Below, piece by piece: positions 1 through 9,023 of a DNA stretch of 64,000 bases; positions within the stretch are counted from its first letter, which is position 1; every line of letters begins with the position of its first letter. Source of the stretch: Rhizobiales bacterium dw_265 (GTDB lineage Bacteria > Pseudomonadota > Alphaproteobacteria > Micropepsales > Micropepsaceae); assembly GCA_018449595.1 (NCBI GenBank), contig JAAVUU010000003.1, positions 372,001 through 436,000 of the forward strand. The letters run 5' to 3'. The position numbers and the translations under genes are program-made. The notes below the pieces were generated by a model, which did no database searches, was not told where the DNA came from, and was given only the letters and a program-made list of their open reading frames with translations.

Positions 1-257
1 TGCAGGCGATCCAATAGCGGTCTGATGGGACCGGCGGTCGTCCGGACAAGGTCGATGTCCTCTGAATAGCGCAGTGGGGCAGGGAAATGCAGCTTGTTGA
101 GCGCCGTGCCGCCACGGAAGCGCAGTTCGCCGCGCAGGAACGGATCGGAGAAGATGGCGACAAGCGCACGGCTGATGATGAGGTCCTGCTCGACCTGCCG
201 CTGGCTTGCCCACGGCGCGACGCGGCTCCAGGCGGTGATATAGTCTTGCGGGATCAT
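1..257 (-). CDS. AbiEii-type nucleotidyltransferase toxin (partial, cut by window edge)
   Basis: This is the toxin half of a type IV AbiE toxin-antitoxin pair. In the family it is a nucleotidyltransferase that blocks growth, with known members modifying tRNA. Only the first 85 residues are in the window. The diagnostic nucleotidyltransferase core is visible as FRGGTALNK followed by RYSEDIDL, where the two acidic residues bind metal. The ATG at 257 overlaps the TGA of the upstream antitoxin as ATGA, which indicates translational coupling. The rest of the gene lies left of the window, so I cannot say whether it is intact. Confidence 0.85.
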   Translation of the reverse strand, partial: MIPQDYITAWSRVAPWASQRQVEQDLIISRALVAIFSDPFLRGELRFRGGTALNKLHFPAPLRYSEDIDLVRTTAGPIRPLLDRL

Positions 258-1081
258 TCGTCGATCTCCGGCGGTCGGCGAACGATCACGCGCCAGCGTT
301 CATCGCGTTCGGATGACGGCGGCGACAAATCGGGATCGCCCGCCTGTTTGGGATCGAGTTCGACCCACGGAAGCGGGCCACGCGCCGACAACGCCGCGAA
401 CATCGGCTCCGCTATCTGCGGGTGCCACAGCCTTCCGAGCAGATGCCCAAGGCGCTGCGCGACCGCCTTCTCAAAAGCGCCCGATAGGGAGGCGAGCTTT
501 TCCGGTTGCAGCCGTTCGGCAAGCTCGGAAAGCACCGTCGCAATGTTGTCCAGGCCCGCGCCGGATTGCGGATAGCGCACCAAGTCGAGCGCCGTCAGTT
601 CCGGCGAGGACAGCTTCATATAGCCCGATTGCGTCTTGCGATCCTCGATCCCCGCCGACACCGCCACCATGTCCTTGCGGTAGGAAAAGACGATCCGCGT
701 CCGTCCGGCCTCAATGTCGGGCAGGAGTTTGTCCGTGACGACCTGAAACTCCATGACAGCCTGATGGGAAGCTCCGTGGGCCGCCGCCGCCGTCAGCAGC
801 CCCACATAGTAGGGCCGCTTCTCATGGCGCATCAGGGCGTCGATGTACCACTCCGGCGGCGGCGCTCCCGTCGCGGAATGCTGGGGCGGCACGACCACGT
901 AGAAGCCGCGCCGGGGCCGGATAAGCTGGCCGCGCCGCTGCAAGCGCTCGGCGGCGTCGAGGAACGCGCCCCGGCTGACGCCGATCTCCTTCTGCGCTTC
1001 GTCCGCAGAAAAGACTCCCCGGCCCGCAGCAAGCAGGCCGGAAGCGTAGGAGGACAGGGCTGATCGTTCTACTCGGATCAT
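254..1081 (-). CDS. AbiEi-family antitoxin / transcriptional autoregulator
   Basis: This 275-residue protein is the antitoxin of the AbiE pair. Family members have an N-terminal winged-helix domain that binds inverted repeats in their own promoter and a C-terminal domain that counters the toxin. An N-terminal winged helix is consistent with residues 1-65, including the VSRGAFLDAAERLQRRGQL stretch. The central part carries YYVGLLTAAAAHGASHQ and the conserved SPELTALDLVRYP. It precedes the toxin with an ATGA overlap. The ATG at 1081 lies only 5 nt downstream of a good -10 box, so the transcript is probably leaderless. No Shine-Dalgarno sequence is seen. Confidence 0.85.
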   Translation of the reverse strand: MIRVERSALSSYASGLLAAGRGVFSADEAQKEIGVSRGAFLDAAERLQRRGQLIRPRRGFYVVVPPQHSATGAPPPEWYIDALMRHEKRPYYVGLLTAAAAHGASHQAVMEFQVVTDKLLPDIEAGRTRIVFSYRKDMVAVSAGIEDRKTQSGYMKLSSPELTALDLVRYPQSGAGLDNIATVLSELAERLQPEKLASLSGAFEKAVAQRLGHLLGRLWHPQIAEPMFAALSARGPLPWVELDPKQAGDPDLSPPSSERDERWRVIVRRPPEIDE

Positions 1082-1086
1082 ATCTC

Positions 1087-1115
1087 ATTATCCGCTCTTA
1101 GCGCGGAATTTTCAA
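1087..1115 (-). promoter_or_regulatory. Sigma70-type promoter of the abiE operon, probably leaderless
   Basis: On the minus strand a -35 box TTGAAA (1110-1115) and a -10 box GATAAT (1087-1092) are separated by exactly 17 nt. The expected start of transcription falls on or next to the A of the ATG at 1081. An inverted repeat (TCCGC/GCGGA type) occupies the spacer, so a bound repressor would cover the promoter. Confidence 0.6.
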
Positions 1116-1177
1116 TATGATTCTTATGTGGAGTCATCCTCGAAAATCCGCTCTCAGGGCGGATTTCTCAATATGAT
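1090..1177. promoter_or_regulatory. Duplicated AbiEi operator (two direct copies, each with an internal inverted repeat)
   Basis: Two near-identical units lie at about 1090-1122 and 1146-1177, 56 bp apart. Each has a TCCGC...GCGGA inverted repeat (TCCGCTCTTAGCGCGGA and TCCGCTCTCAGGGCGGA) followed by TTTTCAATATGAT or TTCTCAATATGAT. AbiEi antitoxins are known to bind paired inverted repeats cooperatively in their own promoter, and this arrangement fits. The site also lies between the divergent abiE and SNF2 operons, so it could affect both. Confidence 0.6.
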
Positions 1178-1322
1178 GCCATAGCGCTTTCTGCGCCAGA
1201 GCCGCATGGAGACGCCTAGCCGTAAGATCGCCTCCGCCTTGAGGCTCAGGTCATCATCTTATTTCCTCGATTTTCTCCAATTTTCTCTTGCGAGCGGCGA
1301 GTAATCGAGTCAGGGTTAGGAT

Positions 1323-4300
1323 ATGGTCGAGAATATTCTGACAATCCGGGAGGTCGCAGACCTCCTCAAGATCAACGAGAAGACGGTCTACAAGCTGGCC
1401 GCCGACGCCAAGATTCCTGGATTCAAAGTCGGCGGATCGTGGCGCTTTGACCGTGTCACCATCACCAAGTGGATCGAAAAGGGATCGGCTACCGCTAATG
1501 ACGGCCCGCAGCCGATGGCGGCGGAGCCGGAAGCGCCGGGCCGCGCAACGCTCGCCTCGGCTTACTATTCCCCGCAGCAGGCGACCTTCTTCGCGCACCG
1601 CCTTACGCTCGAAGGCACAGGCGAAGATGCTCTCGCGCAATCGCTTTCCACTGCCCGCGTGGATATGAACCCGCACCAAGTGGACGCCGCCCTGTTTGCG
1701 ATGGCCTCGCCGTTGTCCAAGGGCGTGCTACTCGCCGATGAAGTCGGCCTTGGCAAGACCATTGAGGCAAGCCTTGTCATCGCCCAGAAGTGGGCGGAAC
1801 GCCGCCGCCGCATCCTGCTGATTGTTCCGGCATCGCTGCGCAAACAGTGGAGCCAGGAGCTTTACGACAAGTTCTCGCTCCCCTCCGTCATTGTCGAACG
1901 CAAGAGCTACATCGACGCGCGCAAGAAGGGCATCGCCAAGCCCTTCGAGCAGGGCGAAAACATCATCATCACGTCCTATGAGTTCGCGGCCCTAAAGGCC
2001 GACGACATCCGGCGGGGCGGCTGGAATCTCGTTGTCTTCGACGAGGCCCATCGTCTTCGCAACGTCTACAGGAAAGACGGCGCTACGCGGGCGAAGGCCC
2101 TACGCGATGCGACGCGCCCTTTCTTCAAGATTTTGCTGACGGCAACGCCGCTGCAGAACTCCCTCATGGAACTCTACGGCCTTGTCTCCGTGCTCGACGA
2201 ACATCACTTCGGCGACGAGGATTCGTTCCGCAACCAATATGTCAGTGGGCCAGGTTCCAAGAACGGCCTCATGTTCCTGCGCAAGCGACTGGAGCCGATC
2301 TGCAAGCGCACGCTTCGCCGGCAGGTCCAGCAGGCCGGCCTTATCCGCTACACCGAGCGCAGCTCGCTCACGATGGAATATGCAGCGTCGGAAGCTGAGC
2401 AAAAGCTCTACGCCGACGTGTCCGCTTATCTGCAACGCGGGGACACCATCGCCTTCGGCAACAAGCCCAACCAGCTTGTCACGATGGTCGTGCGCAAGAT
2501 TCTGGGTTCTTCGACGTTCGCCATCGCCGACACGCTGGCCAAGATTATCGAGCGTCTCACGCTTTTGCAGCCGCCGACCGTCGAAACTGTCGCTGACTAT
2601 GACGTGGCAGACGAAGAGGCGGAGGAGTTTGACGACACAGAGAACAGCGCCGCGCAGGATCAGCCGTCGATAGACACCGAAAAGCTGAAGGCCGAACTTG
2701 CCGAGCTTGAGGAATACCGCAAACTCGCGCTTTCCATCGGAGACAACCGCAAAGGCAACGAGCTTATCAAAGCACTGCCAGGCGTTTTCGACGCCATCGT
2801 CGCCAAGGGCGGACAGCGCAAGGCGGTGATCTTCACCGAGTCCGTGCGCACGCAACGCTATCTCGCCGAATTGCTCGCCGCCAATGGCCACAAGGATGAT
2901 GTCGTTCTTCTCAACGGGTCAAACAACGATGCGCAGAGCAAGGCGATCTACCAGGACTGGCTCGCGCGACACAAAGGTTCCGATGGCGTATCCGGCTCAA
3001 AGACGGCGGACATGAAGGCCGCCATTGTCGAGGCGTTCCGCGACCGCAAGAGCATCCTGATCGCCACCGAGTCCGGCGCGGAAGGTATCAATCTTCAATT
3101 CTGCTCCATGGTCGTTAATTTCGACCTGCCCTGGAACCCGCAGCGCGTGGAGCAGCGCATCGGGCGTTGCCATCGCTACGGCCAGAAGATCGACGTGACC
3201 GTCGTTAACTTCCTGAACCTCAAGAACCACGCCGAACAGCGCATCCACCAGCTTCTCGATCTCAAGTTCAACCTGTTCAAGGGCGTCTTCGGCGCAAGCG
3301 ACGAGGTGCTGGGCGTGATCGAGCGCGGCGTGGACATTGAGCGCCGTATCTTCCAGATCGTCCAGAGCTCGCGCAGCGAAACGGAAATCGATGCTGCCTT
3401 TGACAAGCTGCAGGACGAGCTTCAGACCCAAATCAACGAGCAAATGCTCGACGCCCGCGAGCGGCTTCTCGATAAGGTAGACGAGCAGGTCATCGACCGG
3501 CTCAAAGTCCGAAAGGACGCCATCGACCGTCGCTTGTCCGATTTCGACCGGCAGCTTCTCTACGTCGCGCGGGCAGAGTTGCCCGACGCTCGATTCCACA
3601 TCGACGACGAGCGCCGCTTCGACTATCGCGGCGAGACGTACACGACCGAATGGCCGCTTGCCGATGAAAGGGGCTGGAAGTTCTTCCGCCTTCAAGAAGG
3701 CACGCTGGCGACGGACGTGGTTGCCAGGGCAAAGGAACGCCGTTTCGAGGCGCCCTCATGCGTGCGCTTTGACCTCGCCGCCTATCCGGGCGGTAGGCTG
3801 GCGGACGTGGAAGACTTGCGCGGCAAGACCGGCTGGGCGCGGATTGCCAAGCTTCATATCAAGACGCCCGCCGTCACGCGCGAACAGCTTGTCATATCCG
3901 TCATTGCGGACGATGGCAGCACTGTCCACCCCGAAACCGTGGAGCGGCTGTTCCGCGTCCCGGCGCAAAACGAACCGCTCAACGGCACGCCTCCCGATGG
4001 CGACCTGCGACGCCGCGAGGCCGAGCGGAAGAAAGACTTGCTCGACGAAGCCGAAAAACAGAACTCCGAATGGCTCGATGTTGAAAGCGAAAATCTCGAC
4101 CACTACGCCGAAGACCTGGAACGCTCCTTTGAGACAGAGATCAAAACTGTCGAAGCGGAGATAAGGGAGGCGAAGAAAGCCCTACGCGGTTCCAGCCTGC
4201 CCATGGCCGCGAAGGTCGCCGAGAAGCGGCGCATCAGTAGCCTTGAAGGAAAGCGCGACAAGCTGAAAGCCGAGTTCTTCGACCGGCGTGCGACCATTCG

Positions 4301-4397
4301 CACCGAGGTCGAAGCCATGCTCGACAAAATTCAGGAGAGCCTGAAACTCGAACCGACGCTGACCGATCTGTTCACGATCCGATGGGAGGTCGCATGA
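1323..4397 (+). CDS. SNF2-family helicase with N-terminal excisionase-type HTH (DrmD-like)
   Basis: This 1024-residue protein is a predicted DNA translocase. Residues 4-53 form a MerR/excisionase-type helix-turn-helix (TIREVADLLKINEKTVYKL, then GGSWRFD). The SNF2 motor follows: DEVGLGKT Walker A near residue 139, DEAHRLRN Walker B near 240, LLTATPLQN motif III, and the C-terminal lobe GINLQF...QRIGRCHRYGQ near 588-621. The last 200 residues are charged and probably coiled coil. It resembles DISARM DrmD, but drmA and drmB are absent here. The ATG at 1323 has AGGG about 7 nt upstream. It is first in a five-gene operon and its stop overlaps the next start as ATGA. The HTH fusion is unusual. Confidence 0.88.
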   Translation: MVENILTIREVADLLKINEKTVYKLAADAKIPGFKVGGSWRFDRVTITKWIEKGSATANDGPQPMAAEPEAPGRATLASAYYSPQQATFFAHRLTLEGTGEDALAQSLSTARVDMNPHQVDAALFAMASPLSKGVLLADEVGLGKTIEASLVIAQKWAERRRRILLIVPASLRKQWSQELYDKFSLPSVIVERKSYIDARKKGIAKPFEQGENIIITSYEFAALKADDIRRGGWNLVVFDEAHRLRNVYRKDGATRAKALRDATRPFFKILLTATPLQNSLMELYGLVSVLDEHHFGDEDSFRNQYVSGPGSKNGLMFLRKRLEPICKRTLRRQVQQAGLIRYTERSSLTMEYAASEAEQKLYADVSAYLQRGDTIAFGNKPNQLVTMVVRKILGSSTFAIADTLAKIIERLTLLQPPTVETVADYDVADEEAEEFDDTENSAAQDQPSIDTEKLKAELAELEEYRKLALSIGDNRKGNELIKALPGVFDAIVAKGGQRKAVIFTESVRTQRYLAELLAANGHKDDVVLLNGSNNDAQSKAIYQDWLARHKGSDGVSGSKTADMKAAIVEAFRDRKSILIATESGAEGINLQFCSMVVNFDLPWNPQRVEQRIGRCHRYGQKIDVTVVNFLNLKNHAEQRIHQLLDLKFNLFKGVFGASDEVLGVIERGVDIERRIFQIVQSSRSETEIDAAFDKLQDELQTQINEQMLDARERLLDKVDEQVIDRLKVRKDAIDRRLSDFDRQLLYVARAELPDARFHIDDERRFDYRGETYTTEWPLADERGWKFFRLQEGTLATDVVARAKERRFEAPSCVRFDLAAYPGGRLADVEDLRGKTGWARIAKLHIKTPAVTREQLVISVIADDGSTVHPETVERLFRVPAQNEPLNGTPPDGDLRRREAERKKDLLDEAEKQNSEWLDVESENLDHYAEDLERSFETEIKTVEAEIREAKKALRGSSLPMAAKVAEKRRISSLEGKRDKLKAEFFDRRATIRTEVEAMLDKIQESLKLEPTLTDLFTIRWEVA

Positions 4398-4606
4398 AAA
4401 ACGAAACAACTCAAAAGCTCTCGCCGTTTCGTGGCAAGAAGAAGAAAGAAGATGTGCTTTTGACTCTTTCGGAACCTGAACGCGAGATTTTTGAGAAGTT
4501 GGTCAAAGAGGTTGGGGATTGGTCGCTATATTTCTATGGATCGAAATTTATTTCCTACGTCATCCTTGCTGAACTAGTCAGAAGCGGATGGAGAAAGCAT
4601 GACTAG
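4394..4606 (+). CDS. Small basic hypothetical protein in the restriction-like operon
   Basis: This 70-residue ORF matches no family I recognise. It begins with a lysine-rich segment (RGKKKKEDV) and then has a probable helical region (LTLSEPEREIFEKLVKEV) and an aromatic patch (WSLYFYGSKF). The start at 4394 is chosen because GGGAGG lies 4 nt upstream and the ATG overlaps the helicase stop as ATGA. Its 3' end overlaps the methyltransferase start at 4599. It is clearly AT-richer than the helicase gene, which suggests a different origin. Coupling at both ends argues that it is expressed, perhaps as an accessory subunit or modulator of the system. Confidence 0.6.
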   Translation: MKNETTQKLSPFRGKKKKEDVLLTLSEPEREIFEKLVKEVGDWSLYFYGSKFISYVILAELVRSGWRKHD

Positions 4607-6293
4607 GAAGCAGCGACTCGAATTGACATGGATTGGCAAGGACGCGCGCCCGCATCTTGAGCCGCGCATTCTGTTGGAAGACGCTGATAAGTCTTATCAC
4701 GCCAAGGCGCATGTCACCGACCACGACATCTTCAACAACATCCTTATTCAGGGCGACAACCTGCTCGCGTTGAAAGCGCTGGAACAGGAGTTTACGGGCA
4801 AGGTCAAATGCGTGTTCATCGACCCGCCCTACAATACTGGCAGCGCCTTCGAGCACTACGACGACGGCGTGGAGCACTCGCTTTGGCTGTCCCTGATGCG
4901 GGATCGGCTTGAGCTGCTTCGCCGCCTTCTGTCAGAGGACGGTTCCATTTGGATCACGATTGACGACAACGAAGCCTTCTATTTGAAAGTGTTGTGCGAC
5001 GAGATATTCGGGCGATCCAATTTTGTATCAAGCATTGCTTGGGCAAAACGAGTATCGCCTGCTAACGACGCTAAATATTTCAGTTCTGATCACGATTTTA
5101 TCTTGGTCTACGCCAAGAGTAAGTCTCTGTGGAAACCCAATAGGCTTCCGCGCACCGAAGGGCAGAACTCATACTATAAGAACCCTGATAACGACCCTCG
5201 CGGCCAGTGGAACTCTGTTACTTACACTGGCAATAAGACGAGGACAGAACGCCCCAATCTTTATTATCCCATCGTCAATCCAAACACGGGAGAAGATGTT
5301 TTCCCTCCAGACACTTTGACGTGGCGATACGGAAAAGAGACGCACGCGGAAAACGAGAAGAAAAATCTATTGTATTGGGGAAAGGACGGAAAATCCAAAG
5401 TTCCGAGACTCAAGATGTTTCTGGAGGATGCGGAACCCATTGTGCCTAGAACCATATGGCCTGCAAGTGAGGTCGGCAGCACGCAAACGGCAATGACAGA
5501 GCAGAAGGCCCTCTTCGCTGCGCCGTTTGCGACGCCAAAACCCGAAGCGTTGCTCCAGCGGATCGTCCACATAGCCACGGCGGAGGGAGATTCAATCCTC
5601 GATTCTTTCGCGGGTTCCGGCACGACCGGCGCGGTGGCGCATAAGATGGGCCGCCGCTGGATCATGGTGGAGCTTGGCGATCACTGCGAAACCCATATCG
5701 TTCCGCGTTTGCGCAAGGTCATCGACGGCGAGGATCAGGGCGGCATCACCGAGGCCGTCGAATGGAACGGCGGCGGCGGCTTCCGATATTACCGTCTCGC
5801 GCCGTCGCTGCTCGAAAAAGATGCCTGGGATAATTGGGTCATTGCCAAGGATTATTATGACCCGATCAAGCTGGCGCAGGCTGTGTGCAAGCTCATGGGC
5901 TTCGTTTATCAGCCCGACGAAACCCATTATTGGATGCAAGGCCGTTCCTCCGAAACTGACTTCATCTATGTCACCACACAAAGCCTGACTCGCGCGCAGC
6001 TTGCCGCCCTTTCCGAGGAAGTCGGCGACGAGCGCACGCTGCTAGTGTGCTGCAAGGCATTCCGAACCGAGCCGGACGCCTTTCCCAACCTTACCATCAG
6101 GAAGATTCCCCAGGCCGTGCTGCGCAAATGCGAGTGGGGCAAGGACGATTACAGCCTCAATGTCGCCAACCTGCCCGAAGCGCCGCGCGAGCCGGACGAA
6201 CCGGCTCCCTCAGCGCCGAAACGTGCCAAGAAGCGCGGCAACGGTAAAACCACCTCCGAGGATGATCTTTTCAGCAAGGGAGGCGGCAAGTGA
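4599..6293 (+). CDS. Type III-like site-specific DNA adenine methyltransferase (Mod, beta class)
   Basis: This 564-residue enzyme is predicted to methylate adenine N6 in DNA using SAM. The catalytic motif DPPYNTG is at residues 75-81, before the SAM-binding motif DSFAGSGTTG near 334-343. This is the beta-class order typical of type III Mod subunits. The target-recognition region lies between them and is visibly AT-richer (about 5000-5480) than the flanking conserved domains, as expected if it was exchanged by recombination. The C-terminus (KRAKKRGNGK) is basic and low-complexity. It overlaps the upstream 70-aa ORF and the downstream helicase gene, so methylase and nuclease are translated together. 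In such systems the methylase protects self DNA and provides the specificity. Confidence 0.9.
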   Translation: MTRKQRLELTWIGKDARPHLEPRILLEDADKSYHAKAHVTDHDIFNNILIQGDNLLALKALEQEFTGKVKCVFIDPPYNTGSAFEHYDDGVEHSLWLSLMRDRLELLRRLLSEDGSIWITIDDNEAFYLKVLCDEIFGRSNFVSSIAWAKRVSPANDAKYFSSDHDFILVYAKSKSLWKPNRLPRTEGQNSYYKNPDNDPRGQWNSVTYTGNKTRTERPNLYYPIVNPNTGEDVFPPDTLTWRYGKETHAENEKKNLLYWGKDGKSKVPRLKMFLEDAEPIVPRTIWPASEVGSTQTAMTEQKALFAAPFATPKPEALLQRIVHIATAEGDSILDSFAGSGTTGAVAHKMGRRWIMVELGDHCETHIVPRLRKVIDGEDQGGITEAVEWNGGGGFRYYRLAPSLLEKDAWDNWVIAKDYYDPIKLAQAVCKLMGFVYQPDETHYWMQGRSSETDFIYVTTQSLTRAQLAALSEEVGDERTLLVCCKAFRTEPDAFPNLTIRKIPQAVLRKCEWGKDDYSLNVANLPEAPREPDEPAPSAPKRAKKRGNGKTTSEDDLFSKGGGK

Positions 6294-9013
6294 ACGACCG
6301 TATCGTCCGCACCATCAGTCAGCGTCTTTCGCTGCGAAAGCCGCAATCCGATTCCCTCGAAATCCTCGCCGACGTGCTGGGCCGGGTGACGCTGTCCAAG
6401 GGCGGCGACACCGCCGCCGCGCTGGAGGCGATCAGGGACGCCTATCCCAGCGTCGAATCCTTCGAGCGGGATTTCCCATCGCTGTGCTTCGCGCTTGCGA
6501 CTGGCGTGGGCAAGACACGCCTGATGGGCGCGTTCATCGCCTACCTCTACCTCATCGGCAAAAGCCGCCATTTCTTCGTGCTCGCGCCCAACAAGACCAT
6601 CTATGAAAAGTTGATCGCCGACTTCTCGCCTGAGAGTCCCAAATACGTGTTCAAGGGCATCTCCGAGTTCGCTGCCAACCCACCGCTGATCGTCACCGGC
6701 GACAACTATGAAAGCGGCGTCGGCGTGCGCTTCGAGGGCGGCAGGTCATCCGACTTGTTCGGCTCCGACGTGCATATCAACATCTTCAACGTCGATAAGA
6801 TCAACAAGGAAGAAAGCCCCCGCGGCAAGCCGCGCATGAAGCGCCTCCAGGAAACCATCGGCGAAAGCTACTACGCCTATCTCTCCCGCCTCGACGACTT
6901 GGTGCTGCTGATGGACGAGGCGCACCGATACCGCGCCAGCGCCGGGGCCAACGCCATCGACGGCCTAAAGCCGATCCTGGGGCTGGAATTGACCGCGACA
7001 CCCAAGACCGTGGGCGCGCGCTCCGTTCCTTTCCGCAACGTGATTTACGACTACACCCTGGGACAAGCGATGGCCGACGGGTTTGTGAAGGAACCGGCCG
7101 TCGCCACGCGCAAGGACTTCGATCCCCGCTCCGTGGGGGAGCAAGAGCTTGAGCAGATCAAGCTGGAAGATGCGGTTCATTACCACGATCATGTGGCGGT
7201 GGAGTTGGATCGCTTCCACCGCACCACCGGCGCACCGAAGGTCATGCCATTCATCCTGGTAGTGGCCGCCGACACCACCGAGGCCAAGCGGCTGCGCGAG
7301 TTCATCGAGTCCGAAAAGTTCTTCAAGGGACGCTTCAAAGGCAAGGTGGCCGAGGTTCACTCAGCCTTGCGCGGGGAGGAAAGCGAGGACGCCATGCAGC
7401 GCCTCGTGGCGTTGGAGACGGACGGGCGCACAGAGATCGTCATCCATGTCAACAAGCTGAAAGAAGGCTGGGACGTGACCAATCTCTACACCATCGTTCC
7501 GTTGCGCGCTTCGGCATCCGAAATCCTGACGGAGCAGACTTTGGGGCGCGGCCTGCGCTTGCCATTCGGCAGGCGAGTGTCGAAGGGTGGCGATGACGAA
7601 TTTGCCGCCGTGGACCGGCTCACCGTCATTGCGCACGAGCGCTTCGACGACATTATCGCCAAAGCACGGGAGCCGGGCTCCATCGTAATGAAGTCTCTGG
7701 AGATCGGCGAAGGTGGAGACATTCCCGCGACTGGGTCCACCCTGGTTATAGCCCCATCCATTGCTGAAATGATCGTGACCGGCGCACAGCCGGAAATATC
7801 GGGTTTTGGCGAAGCGGAACGCCCCGCCTTCGTGTTCAGATCTCCCGAGGAGGGCAAGGCCGCCGAGGTGACGCTCGACGTTATCAAGCGCTACGAGCGC
7901 AAGCTTGGCAGCGCCGAAGCACTACGGGACAAGGACGTTCAGAAGCAGATCGCCGAGGAAGTGCGGGAGCTTGTGCGCCCCGCGCAAGGGACGCTTGAAG
8001 GGATGATCGAGGCGCCCCGCATCGACGAGATCGTGGAAACCGTGGCCGAGACGGTCGCCGACCGCACCATTTCCATCCCGCAGATCGTCGTCCTGCCCAA
8101 GAAGCAGGTGACGTTCACCTTCGAGGATTTCGACCTCGCCAGTCTCGATACGATCAACATGCGGCCCATCGAGGATGGCATCGTCATCCAGGATTTGCGC
8201 ACCCAGGCGCGCGTCTATCTGGCGCGCTCGCTTGACGATCCCCGCGAAGCGCGGGCCGAGGACTACTTGGCGCGCTACCTCATCGAGCGTAACGAAATCG
8301 ACTACGACGCCCACGCCGCCTTGCTCTACAAGCTAGCCGGGCAGGTGGTGGCGCGCGTGCGCTCCTACCTCGCCGACGAGGCCGAGGCGGAGAACGTGCT
8401 GCTGCGTCACGGCCGCCAGCTCGCCGACTTCATCTTCGCGCAGATGATGGCGCACTACCGCGAAACGCCGATGGGCGAAGACGATTACGAAGTCACCGTC
8501 ACGCGCGGTTTCATGCTGTTGCAAGCCCAGCCGATGAACGTGCCGCACGGCCAGCGTGTGCGCGACTTCAAGCAGGCGGTTGCCCCACTTTCCGACACGC
8601 GCAAACATGTGTTCGGCGGCTTCAAGAAGTGCTGCTACCCGCTGCAAAAGTTCGACGCCGACCCTGAGCGGCGGCTGGCTGTCACTATCGACGGCGACGC
8701 CGGCGTCGAGAAATGGCTCAAGCCGGGGCGCAACCAGTTCCGCATCGACTACCGCTCCGGTGAAGCCTATGAGCCAGATTTCGTGGTCGAAACCGCCACC
8801 AAGATGCTCATCCTTGAGGTGAAGGCGCGTAACGAACTCGACGATCCGACCGTCAAGGCAAAGGCAGCGGCAGCCACGAAATGGTGCAGGACCGCGACGG
8901 CCCATGCCTCGGGCGGGACAGGAAAGCCCTGGACCTACGCGCTGATTCCCGACGACCAGATCATCGGCAGCGCCACGCTTGAGGGCCTGGTGGCGAAATT
9001 CGCGGCGGCGTGA
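6290..9013 (+). CDS. Type III restriction enzyme Res-like DEAD/DEAH helicase-nuclease
   Basis: This 907-residue protein is the predicted restriction subunit partnering the methylase. The superfamily 2 motor shows ATGVGKTR (Walker A, near residue 70), LLMDEAHRYRA (near 207), ELTATPKT, and the C-lobe EGWDVTNLY...TLGRGLRLPFGRR. Near residues 828-845, EPDFVVE and LILEVKAR form a PD-(D/E)xK nuclease core as in type III Res subunits. The start is GTG at 6290, overlapping the methylase TGA and preceded by GGGAGG. In classical type III enzymes Res acts with Mod after ATP-driven translocation or sliding. Here an SNF2 motor and a GHKL ATPase are also encoded, so the complex may differ. Confidence 0.88.
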   Translation: MNDRIVRTISQRLSLRKPQSDSLEILADVLGRVTLSKGGDTAAALEAIRDAYPSVESFERDFPSLCFALATGVGKTRLMGAFIAYLYLIGKSRHFFVLAPNKTIYEKLIADFSPESPKYVFKGISEFAANPPLIVTGDNYESGVGVRFEGGRSSDLFGSDVHINIFNVDKINKEESPRGKPRMKRLQETIGESYYAYLSRLDDLVLLMDEAHRYRASAGANAIDGLKPILGLELTATPKTVGARSVPFRNVIYDYTLGQAMADGFVKEPAVATRKDFDPRSVGEQELEQIKLEDAVHYHDHVAVELDRFHRTTGAPKVMPFILVVAADTTEAKRLREFIESEKFFKGRFKGKVAEVHSALRGEESEDAMQRLVALETDGRTEIVIHVNKLKEGWDVTNLYTIVPLRASASEILTEQTLGRGLRLPFGRRVSKGGDDEFAAVDRLTVIAHERFDDIIAKAREPGSIVMKSLEIGEGGDIPATGSTLVIAPSIAEMIVTGAQPEISGFGEAERPAFVFRSPEEGKAAEVTLDVIKRYERKLGSAEALRDKDVQKQIAEEVRELVRPAQGTLEGMIEAPRIDEIVETVAETVADRTISIPQIVVLPKKQVTFTFEDFDLASLDTINMRPIEDGIVIQDLRTQARVYLARSLDDPREARAEDYLARYLIERNEIDYDAHAALLYKLAGQVVARVRSYLADEAEAENVLLRHGRQLADFIFAQMMAHYRETPMGEDDYEVTVTRGFMLLQAQPMNVPHGQRVRDFKQAVAPLSDTRKHVFGGFKKCCYPLQKFDADPERRLAVTIDGDAGVEKWLKPGRNQFRIDYRSGEAYEPDFVVETATKMLILEVKARNELDDPTVKAKAAAATKWCRTATAHASGGTGKPWTYALIPDDQIIGSATLEGLVAKFAAA

Positions 9014-9023
9014 GGGGGCTCAG

